This document shows positions 1 to 7,440 of a stretch of DNA of 45,767 nt, in pieces (the first letter of the stretch is position 1; every line of letters begins with the position of its first letter). The notes beneath the pieces were generated by a model. It did not search any database. It was not told the origin of the DNA and saw nothing but the letters and a program-made list of their open reading frames with translations. The position numbers were made by a program, and so were the translations under genes. Source of the stretch: Planctomycetaceae bacterium (GTDB lineage Bacteria > Planctomycetota > Planctomycetia > Pirellulales > Thermoguttaceae). The DNA lies in the NCBI GenBank assembly GCA_009778035.1, contig WRKP01000018.1, positions 1 through 45,767 of the forward strand. Reading direction: 5' to 3'.

Positions 1-72
1 GGATGGGGAAATCCACATGTCCGGTGGGAGGAGGGGCGAGGAGGCAACCTGAAAATGGTATGCGGCTATTGA
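1..72 (+). mobile_element. Possible 3' end (domain V/VI region) of a group II intron
   Basis: The first 27 bases fold as a short hairpin with a GGA/TCC lower stem, a two-base bulge and an A-rich apical loop, and GGATG...CATGTCCGGT resembles the 3' half of group II intron domain V. A GA-rich stretch follows, as before domain VI. The reading frame through it (GNPHVRWEEGRGG, stop at 70-72) looks like the spurious peptide often seen downstream of intron-encoded reverse transcriptases. The 5' part lies outside the window and the upper stem is one pair shorter than the 34-nt domain V consensus, so this is tentative. Confidence 0.3.
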
Positions 73-156
73 GACACGGAAAGAGAAATCTGGACACAGA
101 GTTATGCCGAAACCGTCAATCACGCTGCCCCTTGCCTACTCGACCTTGACGATGAA

Positions 157-471
157 TTGAGCGATGCGCCGCAATATATCCGTGATTTTTTTGCGGCATT
201 GCCGGCATCCCAGATCGAGCGTGTTGTTTCGACCGACGAGTCAGACACATTGGCGGAGCGGTACATTGCCGAGGGTGTCGTTGGTGCATCCAGTCTTGAT
301 GATTGCAAGCATATTGCGATTGCAACAATCCATCGTGCCGATGTGCTGGTTAGTTGGAATTTCAAGCACATTGTCAACATAAACCGCATTCGGGGATACA
401 ATAGCGTCAACATGAGGCTTGGCTATCCCATAATTGAAATCCGAACCCCAGAGGAGGTTATCCATGACTAA
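157..471 (+). pseudogene. N-terminally truncated PIN-domain (VapC-like) toxin remnant
   Basis: The 104-residue frame begins at a TTG with no clear ribosome site. It matches the C-terminal two thirds of the PIN-family nucleases that end with ADVLVSWNFKHIVN, RIRGYNSVN and a final IEIRTPEEV motif. The Asp of LDDCKHIAIA and the Asp of ADVLVSW are the later acidic residues of the PIN active site. The N-terminal DTS motif carrying the first catalytic Asp is absent, and the same frame is closed by a stop at 70-72. Full-length relatives are about 150-170 residues. The gene overlaps the start of the next ORF by 8 nt (ATGACTAA), the usual arrangement for this toxin with its small partner. PIN toxins are single-stranded-RNA endonucleases; this copy is probably inactive. 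The intron-like sequence just upstream may mark what broke it. Confidence 0.65.
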
Positions 472-673
472 AATTGATTGGAGTAAATATCCGGTAATTC
501 CTGGATTTGACTCTCTGAAATGGAAATGGGAAACGCAGAGGAAAATCTATGAGGAAACCAAAGGCATGACTTGGGAAGAACAGCGTGAGCGTCTTCACCA
601 AGCGAGTGAGCAAGCGGCAGTTCGCCGGAAAGCACTAGCCGAACGCCGTGCGGCGGAAGTCCAAACGCAATAG
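464..673 (+). CDS. Small partner protein of PIN toxin (antitoxin-like)
   Basis: A 69-residue protein whose ATG overlaps the end of the PIN remnant and is preceded by a strong GAGGAGG ribosome site (451-457). An upstream in-frame TTG at 434 is rejected because it lacks such a site and lies deep inside the toxin gene. The sequence has IYEETKGMTWEEQRERL, the hallmark of the short charged proteins encoded directly after PIN genes of this type in many bacteria, followed by an Ala/Arg/Glu-rich helical tail. From context it is likely the cognate antitoxin or an accessory protein, though in this module the toxin comes first, the reverse of the usual order. Family recognition is good; function is inferred from position. 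Confidence 0.6.
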   Translation: MTKIDWSKYPVIPGFDSLKWKWETQRKIYEETKGMTWEEQRERLHQASEQAAVRRKALAERRAAEVQTQ

Positions 674-706
674 ACAATCACATCCCAGCCCCACAGGAGA
701 AAAACT

Positions 707-946
707 ATGAATGTTCAAGTTTTTGGCAGCCCGAATTTGGGCAAATCACCGCTGCCATTATCAACGACAAGGAACATTTTGCGGCGACCGAATGTGCAAA
801 AGCACTCGGATTGCCAATCCTCAAGAAGCAATAAGAACTCATTGTAAAAGGAATGAGGGAAACGCTCACCCTTGCAGCAGGAGGAAATCAGACGGTTAGA
901 TTCATTTTCTGAAGGCGACTTGTTTCGTCTTATCATCAGCAGTTAA
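707..946 (+). pseudogene. Frameshifted BRO-N domain antirepressor remnant
   Basis: An ATG at 707 with a CAGGAGAAA ribosome site opens MNVQVF. The homology then jumps between frames: PEFGQITAAIINDKEHF and ATECAKALG in one frame, ANPQEAIRTHCK in the next, GMRETLTLAAGGNQTVRFI in the third, then SEGDLFRLIISS ending at TAA 944-946. Joined, these pieces give the start of a BRO-N domain, the DNA-binding module of phage and plasmid antirepressors. At least four indels are needed, so it cannot make the protein. The C-terminal half of the domain, normally continuing SKLPSAEKFE, is missing after the last stop. It marks this end of the window as former prophage or mobile DNA. Confidence 0.7.
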
Positions 947-957
947 GCCTCTGCAGG

Positions 958-1068
958 TCATACCACAAACCTCCATTCTTCCTTTTTCTCACACAAATCC
1001 AATACCAATTTCGGCTCAACACCCTTCAATTCCGCCTGAAAAATAGAGTGATTGGAAAACAGACGCAT
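958..1068 (-). other. Possible C-terminal coding fragment
   Basis: Reading the minus strand from an ATG at 1068 gives 36 residues ending KKEEWRFVV before a TGA at 958-960. Composition looks protein-like, with no low-complexity bias, but there is no ribosome site and nothing I recognise. Immediately upstream (about 1080-1125) is a small GC-rich palindrome with GGGGCGTCATGCCCC. It may be the tail of a gene cut by the repeat, or chance. Confidence 0.2.
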
Positions 1069-1132
1069 CAGCCCCAAGACCGCAGTCCAGGGGCGTCATG
1101 CCCCGTCCCTACAGGACGAAATACGGACCTCC

Positions 1133-1447
1133 TCACACGGATTCCTTGAGGCTCTTGAGGGCCTTGATTTTCACGCGGTCATGTGCCGGCTTTGCAGGCC
1201 TGTCGTATGTTTCGCCGGTCAGCGCATTTTTGACATTTTTCTGCTCAGGTTTGGCTTTGACGCGTTGTTTGTAGACCTTGAGGATGCCAGGCAAGGTGAA
1301 CGAACCTGATCCTTTTTTGCCGAGACTCGCTTTGATGAGTTCGGACAGTGCCTCAACGACAGCATTGACATCCTTTTTTGTCAACTCCGTAGTTTCAGCC
1401 AGTTCGGCAATGATTTGGGTTTTGGTTAATGGTTTCTTTTCTGCCAT
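1133..1447 (-). CDS. HU-family DNA-binding protein
   Basis: A 104-residue nucleoid protein. The N-terminal helical dimerisation part (TKTQIIAELAETTELTKKDVNAVVEAL) and the beta-arm region (GSGSFTLPGILKVYKQRVKAKP) follow the HU/IHF fold, and the tail is basic. HU binds DNA with little sequence preference, bends it and compacts the chromosome. It is longer than E. coli HU (90 residues) at the C-terminal end, with a NALTGETYDRPAKPAHDRVKIKALKSL-type arm typical of environmental HU variants. The start is supported by an AGGAG 6-7 nt upstream. A plausible TTCCCG/TAGAAT promoter with 17-nt spacing lies at 1481-1509 on this strand. It is monocistronic. Confidence 0.9.
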   Translation of the reverse strand: MAEKKPLTKTQIIAELAETTELTKKDVNAVVEALSELIKASLGKKGSGSFTLPGILKVYKQRVKAKPEQKNVKNALTGETYDRPAKPAHDRVKIKALKSLKESV

Positions 1448-1595
1448 GAAAATCTCCTGGGTTGGAATTCGATTGGACGGATTCTAAACTAAAAAGCCCC
1501 CCGCGGGAAGCCCCCCGGCGATGCGGTATGGATTCTCCCGGACGGCTCTCGCCCCCACTCTTCTGCTCTTGCAGCCGCACATATTGACACACATA

Positions 1596-1623
1596 TTGAC
1601 ATTTTGCCGATATGCGCTAGACT
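1596..1623 (+). promoter_or_regulatory. Sigma70-type promoter of pseudopilin gene
   Basis: A perfect TTGACA (1596-1601), a 16-nt spacer and TAGACT (1618-1623). Only 7 nt separate the -10 box from the ATG at 1631, so transcription should begin at or next to the start codon. A second TTGACA sits 12 nt upstream (1584-1589). Confidence 0.6.
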
Positions 1624-1630
1624 ACCAACT

Positions 1631-2104
1631 ATGAAAAGGAATGCGATGACCTTATTGGAAGTCATTTTTTCGCTTGCCCTGATGGGCATGACGGTCGCGA
1701 TGATCAGCGAAATGGCCAGAACATCCTTTCACAATGCCAGAATGGCAAAAGACATTGTCCAAGCGGAACTCTTGGCGGAAAGCATTTTGGCAAAAATTCG
1801 CCTCGGCATCATCGACTTGGAGCCTGCCTTCGATGTTCCTGTCGGTTCCGCATATACAAATCAAGCCGATATGGTTTTGGATACCCATGCAAGATCGCAA
1901 GGCAATACGAGTATAGTGCTTTGGCATTATTCCGTGGAAATTACGAATGTGAGCGATCACTATTTCGATGGACTTCTTGATGATTATTTAGTTGAAGTTG
2001 CCGTTACGGTGCGTCAAAATGAGGAGGATCACCGGCGTGGCGTCGCTTGTCGGCTCGTCCGCTGGATCGCCATTGAACCGGAAATTGATGAGGAAGAGTA
2101 TTAG
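1631..2104 (+). CDS. Prepilin-type pseudopilin (type II secretion/type IV pilus-like)
   Basis: A 157-residue protein with a class III signal: a short basic leader (MKRNA), a prepilin cleavage point before MTLLEV with the conserved Glu at position +5, then a hydrophobic helix of about 20 residues. The rest is a soluble domain with no cysteines, similar in size to minor pseudopilins of the GspI/GspH class, which build the tip of the secretion pseudopilus in the periplasm. The start at 1631 is chosen because it gives the normal short leader and sits right behind a strong promoter; an in-frame TTG at 1604 would precede the likely transcription start. There is no Shine-Dalgarno sequence. No other pilus or secretion genes are nearby. 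Confidence 0.75.
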   Translation: MKRNAMTLLEVIFSLALMGMTVAMISEMARTSFHNARMAKDIVQAELLAESILAKIRLGIIDLEPAFDVPVGSAYTNQADMVLDTHARSQGNTSIVLWHYSVEITNVSDHYFDGLLDDYLVEVAVTVRQNEEDHRRGVACRLVRWIAIEPEIDEEEY

Positions 2105-2107
2105 AGC

Positions 2108-2302
2108 GTGTTGTCGCTCTTGGCGAGTTTGCTTCTGCAAAAAAAGGATGTGATGCTCGGCAAGACCAAGCGGGGTAAAGACACGAAGATAGTGGTTCTC
2201 CGTGATGAAAATGGCACAAGTTCGCGTTCCGAGGAATGGTCGTGGCCGTCCGAAGACGAAAATCTCCCGGTGATTTACGACAAGGCAGCGGACAGCCAAT
2301 GA
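2108..2302 (+). CDS. Small ORF of unknown function downstream of pseudopilin
   Basis: A 64-codon frame starts with GTG at 2108, 4 nt after the pseudopilin stop. A more natural start is ATG 2153, which has AAAAAGGA 5 nt upstream and would give 49 residues. The product is charged and ends with a Trp/Glu/Asp-rich stretch (SSRSEEWSWPSEDENLP). No family is recognised. Its position behind the pseudopilin suggests co-transcription. The frame could also be non-coding, since the opposite strand is open too. Confidence 0.3.
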   Translation: MLSLLASLLLQKKDVMLGKTKRGKDTKIVVLRDENGTSSRSEEWSWPSEDENLPVIYDKAADSQ

Positions 2303-2350
2303 AGCCGGATGGGCAAAATATCTTCCCAATATGTGTACAATATGTTTTCT

Positions 2351-4486
2351 ATGAATTCCCAACCATTACCCCTCACCCGCCGCGAAATGCTCGACCGCGG
2401 CTGGGACTCCGTCGACGTCGTCTTCGTGACCGGCGATGCCTACGTCGATCATCCCAGTTTCGCCGCCGCTCTGCTCGCCCGCGTCCTCGAAGCCGATGGA
2501 CTACGCGTCGCCATCCTCGCACAGCCCGATTGGCGCTCCGCCGAACCCTGGACCACCTTCGGCCCGCCCAATCTGGCCTTCTGCGTCTCCGCCGGCAATA
2601 TGGACTCCATGATCAATCACTATACGGCAAACCGAAAAGTCCGAAATAGCGATGCGTACAGTCCCGATGGGCAAATCGGCCTGCGGCCCGACAGAGCAAC
2701 ACTCGCCTATTGCCAACGCGCCCGAGAAGCCGCAACGCTCATGAACATGGCGAACTGCATCGTCATTGCCGGCGGCGTCGAAGCCAGTCTGCGGCGACTC
2801 GCCCATTACGATTTTTGGAGCGATAAAGTCAAACGCTCGATGGTGCTCGATTCCAAGGCCGACCTGCTCGTTTACGGGATGGGCGAAGCCCCATTACTCG
2901 AAATCCTGCGGCGATTGCAGGCTGGCGAACCCATCGGCACCATCCGCAATGTTCGCGGCACCGCTTACCGCCTCAAGAAAAACGAAGACCTGCCCGAAGA
3001 AACCGAAACGACGATCCATCTGCCGAGCCTCGAGGAAGTCGAAGCAGATAAATCGCAGTTTGCCAAAATGACGCGGCTGATCTACGAGAATCTGAATCCG
3101 TATCTTGGCATAACTCTTGTGCAGGAAAACGATTTGGAAGCCGTCGTCGTCAATCCGCCGTCGTTGCCGATGGAAACGCCGGAATTGGACAGGATTTATG
3201 CGTTGCCCTTCACGCGGTTGCCGCATCCGCATTACGGCGACAAAAAAATACCGGCATTTGAAACGGTCAAAAACTCGATTTGCATCCATCGCGGCTGTTT
3301 CGGCGGGTGTACATTTTGTGCGCTGACGGCTCATCAGGGAAAGTTCATTCAGAGCCGGAGCGTGGAGTCGGTTGTTGCGGAAGCCCGCGAAACGCACCAA
3401 AAACGCGTCGCGGGCGATGCGGCTAACATCTCCGACCTCGGCGGGCCGACTGCGAATATGTACGCGCTCGGCTGCAAAAACGAATCGCTCAAAAAACGCT
3501 GCCGACGCTTGTCATGTTTGGCTCCGACGCTCTGTCCGCATCTGCTGACCGACCATTCGGCACTCATCAAATTGATGCAGACGGTACGGAAACTCGAAGG
3601 CATCAACAAAGTTTTCATCGCATCCGGCATTCGCACCGACTTGGCGTTGTGCGATGAACGGTACATTCAGGAACTGACCGAACACCACATCGGCGGGTAC
3701 ATGAAGACGGCACCGGAACATACCGACCCGACGGTGTTGGAATTGATGAACAAGCCGCCGATTGAGAATCATGACCAATTTTGTGCGATTTTTCAAACGA
3801 TGAGCCGTAAGGAGCAGTATGTCGTGCCGTACTTGATGGCGGGATTTCCCGGTACGACGTTGGCGATGACTGTTGAGGCCGCGGTATATTTGAAACGCAA
3901 TGGAATCCGTTCGGAGCAGGTGCAGGAGTTTGTCCCAGGGCCGTTTGAGTTGGCAACGTGTATGTATTACACGGGACTCAATCCGATTACGGGACAGCCG
4001 GTGTATGTGCCGTTCCGTTTGCGGGAGCGTCGGCTGCAGAAGGCGTTGTTGATGTATGACGATCCGAACAGTTATCATGATGTGAAGACGGCACTGCGGG
4101 AGTTGGGTCGGGAGGATTTGATCGGTACGGGGCCGGATTGTTTGATCACGGCATATCCGCCGAAATCGTTGTCGATGCGTCGGAGTTCTCGGGTCAAGCG
4201 GTTGCAGATACAGAATGAGGCGGACAAAAAGCAGAAGGATGCTCGCCGGACGATGTATGCGGAGCAGATGCGTCAGGCGGAATTAGAGCGTCAAGAGAAG
4301 CGGCGAGCGGAGCGTTTGGAGAAACTTCGGCAAGAGCGTCCAGAGCGTCCAGAACGTGGATTTTCCAAAGGGCCGGCGAAGCGTTCGGCGAAGGGGCCGA
4401 TGCGGAAGAAGAGCGTACGGAGGGATGCCGGGCGTAAGCCGCCGCCCGGCGGGGTTCGGTCAAAAGGGCGTAAACCGGCACGCTAG
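2351..4486 (+). CDS. YgiQ-family radical SAM protein
   Basis: A 711-residue protein with the YgiQ layout: an N-terminal domain opening with LTRREMLDRGWDSVDVVFVTGDAYVDHPSF, a radical SAM core whose 4Fe-4S cysteines are C316, C320 and C323 (CFGGCTFC), and the DUF3362-like region with PYLMAGFPGTT and QEFVPGPFELATCMYYTG. A lysine/arginine-rich, probably coiled-coil and disordered tail covers the last 100 residues. Family members bind a 4Fe-4S cluster and S-adenosylmethionine; their reaction is not established. The ATG at 2351 is preferred over an in-frame alternative at 2309 because homology begins near residue 8 and a TACAAT -10-like box lies 9 nt before it, again implying a nearly leaderless message. 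Synonymous codon use changes from C-rich to G/T-rich along the gene. Confidence 0.88.
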   Translation: MNSQPLPLTRREMLDRGWDSVDVVFVTGDAYVDHPSFAAALLARVLEADGLRVAILAQPDWRSAEPWTTFGPPNLAFCVSAGNMDSMINHYTANRKVRNSDAYSPDGQIGLRPDRATLAYCQRAREAATLMNMANCIVIAGGVEASLRRLAHYDFWSDKVKRSMVLDSKADLLVYGMGEAPLLEILRRLQAGEPIGTIRNVRGTAYRLKKNEDLPEETETTIHLPSLEEVEADKSQFAKMTRLIYENLNPYLGITLVQENDLEAVVVNPPSLPMETPELDRIYALPFTRLPHPHYGDKKIPAFETVKNSICIHRGCFGGCTFCALTAHQGKFIQSRSVESVVAEARETHQKRVAGDAANISDLGGPTANMYALGCKNESLKKRCRRLSCLAPTLCPHLLTDHSALIKLMQTVRKLEGINKVFIASGIRTDLALCDERYIQELTEHHIGGYMKTAPEHTDPTVLELMNKPPIENHDQFCAIFQTMSRKEQYVVPYLMAGFPGTTLAMTVEAAVYLKRNGIRSEQVQEFVPGPFELATCMYYTGLNPITGQPVYVPFRLRERRLQKALLMYDDPNSYHDVKTALRELGREDLIGTGPDCLITAYPPKSLSMRRSSRVKRLQIQNEADKKQKDARRTMYAEQMRQAELERQEKRRAERLEKLRQERPERPERGFSKGPAKRSAKGPMRKKSVRRDAGRKPPPGGVRSKGRKPAR

Positions 4487-4518
4487 AGCGTGCTCCATTT
4501 TGTTTCGGACAAAAAAAT

Positions 4519-4596
4519 GTCATTCCGGCGCAAGCCGGAACCCAGTGGAATCGGCATCACACGCAATGTCTGGATCCCGGCCTGCGCCGGGATGAC
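4519..4596 (+). repeat. Repeat family A, copy A1 (palindromic)
   Basis: A 78-bp imperfect palindrome with arms GTCATTCCGGCGCAAGCC and GGCCTGCGCCGGGATGAC. Each arm can also fold on itself (CCGGCGCAAGCCGG). Related copies lie at 17734, 21312, 25578, 27405 (half) and 35139. Here it is bracketed by a wider inverted pair, TAGAGCGTG at 4484 and CACGCTCTA at 4622. Confidence 0.8.
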
Positions 4597-4672
4597 GGAA
4601 GAACGTCCAGGCCAAATTGAAACACGCTCTAGCCCCCGGCTCCGGCCAATTTTTCCTCGTGCCGACCTCATT

Positions 4673-5098
4673 TCATCGATCCATTGCATCTATGTAGCGT
4701 TTGAGCCGTTCGAGTTCGTTGGTTACAGAACGCAATTTGAGCATATTTTCGACGCGTTTGAGCAATTCAAATTTGTTGACCGGCTTGCTTAAATAATCAT
4801 CGCAGCCAGCGTTGACCGCACGCTCGATGTCGCCGAGTTCGTTCAATGCGGTAACCATCAGAATCATGATGTTTTTCGTACTCGGATCGGCTTTCAATTT
4901 CTCGCAGACCTCGAATCCACTCAATTTCGGCATCATAATGTCGAGCAAAATTAAATCTGGACCGAAAGTATTCACTTTATCCAATGTATCTGCTCCATCG
5001 CAAGCGGTTTCGATTTCGCAATCGAGTCCGGCCAAATAAGCATCGAGCAGTTCGATATTCGGTTCGTTATCATCGGCGATAAGGATTTTTGGGGCCAT
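4673..5098 (-). CDS. Single-domain response regulator (CheY-like receiver)
   Basis: A 141-residue stand-alone receiver domain with all conserved positions: acidic pair D9/D10, phospho-acceptor D53 in LLDIMMP, T83, and K105 before P106. After the domain comes a short charged helix (LRSVTNELERLKRYIDAM) but no DNA-binding or enzymatic output domain. Such proteins relay phosphate from a histidine kinase to a target or act within a phosphorelay. No kinase is encoded in the window, so the partner is unknown. There is no obvious ribosome site upstream of the ATG. Confidence 0.9.
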   Translation of the reverse strand: MAPKILIADDNEPNIELLDAYLAGLDCEIETACDGADTLDKVNTFGPDLILLDIMMPKLSGFEVCEKLKADPSTKNIMILMVTALNELGDIERAVNAGCDDYLSKPVNKFELLKRVENMLKLRSVTNELERLKRYIDAMDR

Positions 5099-5229
5099 CA
5101 GTCATCATTACGCAAATTGCGGATACAGCCTTGATGGTATCGTAATATGGGCACTTTTTCAAGAGAGGGGCACTGAAAGTCGCCGCAAGAGCGAGAAGGC
5201 GTGAGCCCCCCGTTCTTTGCATTTTTTGC

Positions 5230-5235
5230 TATAAT
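5230..5235 (+). promoter_or_regulatory. TATAAT -10 box of bioWF
   Basis: A consensus TATAAT ends 12 nt before the start codon at 5248, which puts the expected transcription start about 5 nt before the ATG. No good -35 is seen at the right distance. Confidence 0.45.
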
Positions 5236-5247
5236 CCCTTGCTCTCC

Positions 5248-7179
5248 ATGCATCTTTACAGTCTGAAACTTCGCTGCGCCCAACAGGACGACGGAAATGA
5301 ACAGCACGTTGCCGGTGCGGAACGCCTGACCTCCACAGAAAATGTCCTGCCCAGCGCACAATCCCTGCTCCGCCGCGCCCTACTCCGAAATGATGAGCCG
5401 CCCGACCTCGTCTCGCTTAAAATCGAAAAAATTAACCGAAATGACGTCATCTTTTTGGAAGCCCTGCCCGTCCGAACAATCGACGTCCCCAATGCCAATG
5501 CAGGAATCAACGAACTGCAGAAAATCCTCGAAACAATGTCCCCGACCAACGTGTCCGGCATTCTGGAACTGCTGCAATCCGAGCAAAATATGCGAGGTGC
5601 CGTCCTGCTCCATGCCGATACGCTCGAACGGCTGGAACCCAACCAAAAACGGGGAATCCGCGTAACGTATATGGATGCGAACTCCGTCGATACGCATACG
5701 GCAGTCAAGAATCACTTCCGCGAAGCACTGGTCTTGGCAACGAAGACGGCATCCGCTCCCAATATCATCGGCGAAATCTGCATTTCGGACGATCCTGATT
5801 ATGTAACGGGCTATGTCGCTTCCAAGCACATCGGATACGTTCGCATCACGCATCTGAAAAAATTTGGCACGCCCTACGGCAAGCGGATTTTCCTGTACCG
5901 CGGCGACAAAAGCGACGTTGCCGAGTGCATCGCCTACCTCGAAAACCAAAAAGTGCTGGTTCGGAATGTTCCGCACAGCCCCGATGACGCACGCCGCGGG
6001 CCCTGTAAACGCAATGCTGCGATTGCCGAACAACTCGAAACGATCGTTGCCGAACAACTCTACCGCGAATGCAAAACGGTGCCGGCGGACAATGTTCTCA
6101 TCTTGGCATCGAACAATTACCTCGGATTGGCGAACGATCCCGAGGTTAAAGCCTTTGCCGCGGAGCAGTTGGAAAAATACGGCATCGGCTCCGGCGGCTC
6201 GCGATTGACGACCGGAACAACCGGCCTGCATACGCTTTTGGAAGCCCGGCTGGCCGAGTTCAAGCAAACGGAGGCCGCCCTGGTGTTCAACAGCGGTTTT
6301 GCCGCCAACATCGGCATTATTCCGGCAATTTGCAAGGCCGGCGATGTTATTTTCAGCGATGAATTGAACCATGCGAGCCTGATTGACGGTTGCCGGTTGT
6401 CCAAGGCCGAAACCGTGATTTATCGGCATAACGATATGGATGATTTGGAGGCGAAGATACGCAGTCGGCCCGGCGTGAAGGGGATGATCGTCAGCGATGC
6501 GGTTTTCAGTATGGACGGCGACATTTTGCATTACCCTCGGTTTTTGGAAATTGCCGAACGCTATGATTTGTTTTCGATGGTTGATGAAGCCCATTCGACG
6601 GGCGTGCTTGGCCAGCGTGGGACGGGAATTGCCGAACATTTTGGCACGACGCGGCAGGCGGATATTTTGATGGGTTCCCTGAGTAAGGCCTTGGGCAGCG
6701 AAGGCGGTTTTGTATGCGGCAGCGAGTTGCTGATTTCCTTTTTGCGAAATCGGTCGCGTAGTTTTATTTTTTCCACGTCGCTGTCGCCGGTCATCATTGC
6801 GGCAGCCGTCAAATCATTGGAAATCCTGACACGGCATCCTGAAAGGGTGCAAAGGCTTCGGGAAAATGTGCAGTATTTTTGTCGTTGTTTACGGGAACGG
6901 GGAATAGATGCCCGAACGGAATCGGCAATCATACCGATCATTGTGGGCGGAGAGGAAATGGCGGTTCGGTTGGCGGAGCGTTTGTTGGATGAGGGGATCT
7001 TCGCCACTGCGATTCGTTATCCGACGGTCAAACGGGGAGCGGCCCGTTTGCGTTTGACGGTGATGGCCACGCACAGCCAAGCGGATTTGCACTGGGCGGC
7101 GGAGCGGATTGGAGCAATGGAACCCCCTCCAATGTTGCCGACCAAATGCGGGCGGATTCCCTCTTGCCAAGATGCGTAA
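5248..7179 (+). CDS. bioWF: BioW-BioF fusion: pimeloyl-CoA ligase / 8-amino-7-oxononanoate synthase
   Basis: A 643-residue two-domain biotin enzyme. Residues 1-240 match 6-carboxyhexanoate-CoA ligase (BioW): MHLYSLKLR, HVAGAERL, MRGAVLLHA, ERLEPNQKRGIRVTYMD, SDDPDYVTGYVASKHIGYVRI. This domain makes pimeloyl-CoA from pimelate, CoA and ATP. Residues 255-630 match the alpha-oxoamine synthase family (BioF/KBL): SNNYLGL near 290, NHAS with H375, DEAHSTGVLG at 446-455, and the pyridoxal-phosphate lysine K480 in GSLSKALGSEGG. BioF joins pimeloyl-CoA to alanine. Fusion to BioW settles the choice of BioF over glycine C-acetyltransferase. The ATG at 5248 is the BioW start; an upstream TTG (5239) would lie before the likely transcription start. 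No other bio genes are adjacent. Confidence 0.9.
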   Translation: MHLYSLKLRCAQQDDGNEQHVAGAERLTSTENVLPSAQSLLRRALLRNDEPPDLVSLKIEKINRNDVIFLEALPVRTIDVPNANAGINELQKILETMSPTNVSGILELLQSEQNMRGAVLLHADTLERLEPNQKRGIRVTYMDANSVDTHTAVKNHFREALVLATKTASAPNIIGEICISDDPDYVTGYVASKHIGYVRITHLKKFGTPYGKRIFLYRGDKSDVAECIAYLENQKVLVRNVPHSPDDARRGPCKRNAAIAEQLETIVAEQLYRECKTVPADNVLILASNNYLGLANDPEVKAFAAEQLEKYGIGSGGSRLTTGTTGLHTLLEARLAEFKQTEAALVFNSGFAANIGIIPAICKAGDVIFSDELNHASLIDGCRLSKAETVIYRHNDMDDLEAKIRSRPGVKGMIVSDAVFSMDGDILHYPRFLEIAERYDLFSMVDEAHSTGVLGQRGTGIAEHFGTTRQADILMGSLSKALGSEGGFVCGSELLISFLRNRSRSFIFSTSLSPVIIAAAVKSLEILTRHPERVQRLRENVQYFCRCLRERGIDARTESAIIPIIVGGEEMAVRLAERLLDEGIFATAIRYPTVKRGAARLRLTVMATHSQADLHWAAERIGAMEPPPMLPTKCGRIPSCQDA

Positions 7180-7192
7180 GAATTGTTAGAAT
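7164..7192 (+). promoter_or_regulatory. Promoter of tRNA-Leu, inside the 3' end of bioWF
   Basis: TTGCCA (7164-7169), a 17-nt spacer and TAGAAT (7187-7192). The expected start near 7199 is just upstream of the tRNA at 7204. The -35 box lies within bioWF coding sequence. Confidence 0.6.
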
Positions 7193-7203
7193 AGCGGAGC
7201 AAT

Positions 7204-7289
7204 GCCGAAGTGGCGGAACTGGCAGACGCGCTAGGTTCAGGTCCTAGTCTTGTACAAACGGGGTGGAGGTTCGAGTCCTCTCTTCGGCA
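7204..7289 (+). tRNA. tRNA-Leu (anticodon CAG)
   Basis: The 7-bp acceptor stem GCCGAAG/CTTCGGC is complete, with discriminator A at 7289. The anticodon stem CTAGG/CCTAG holds the loop TTCAGGT, giving anticodon CAG at 7238-7240, which reads CUG leucine codons. The long variable arm (GTCTTGTACAAACGGGG region) and the T loop TTCGAGT fit a class II tRNA of 86 nt. CCA is not encoded, so it must be added after transcription. Confidence 0.95.
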
Positions 7290-7314
7290 TTCCTAAAGGT
7301 TGATCGGGTTGTGT

Positions 7315-7356
7315 AAAGTGCCGTGAATTTAGCGATTTGCGGCACTTTTTTCTTTT
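7315..7356 (+). terminator. Rho-independent terminator after tRNA-Leu
   Basis: Stem AAAGTGCCG (7315-7323) pairs with CGGCACTTT (7340-7348) around a 16-nt loop and runs into a T-rich tail. Spacing behind the tRNA and the tail fit a transcription terminator. Confidence 0.85.
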
Positions 7357-7426
7357 CTTGGTGCTCGCATATATGAGGTAAAGGCGGTTTCCGAGCAGGC
7401 CTGATAACCGAAACGCCCGCGTAGGG

Positions 7427-7432
7427 TATAAT
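7427..7432 (+). promoter_or_regulatory. TATAAT -10 box of the helicase gene
   Basis: A consensus TATAAT lies 8 nt before the ATG at 7441, so the mRNA is expected to begin at or beside the start codon. The intervening bases (GACCCCCC) hold no ribosome site. Confidence 0.5.
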
Positions 7433-7440
7433 GACCCCCC

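Noticed and set aside
5380-6639. A 419-codon minus-strand frame inside bioWF
   Set aside because: Shadow of a gene with full BioW and BioF motifs.
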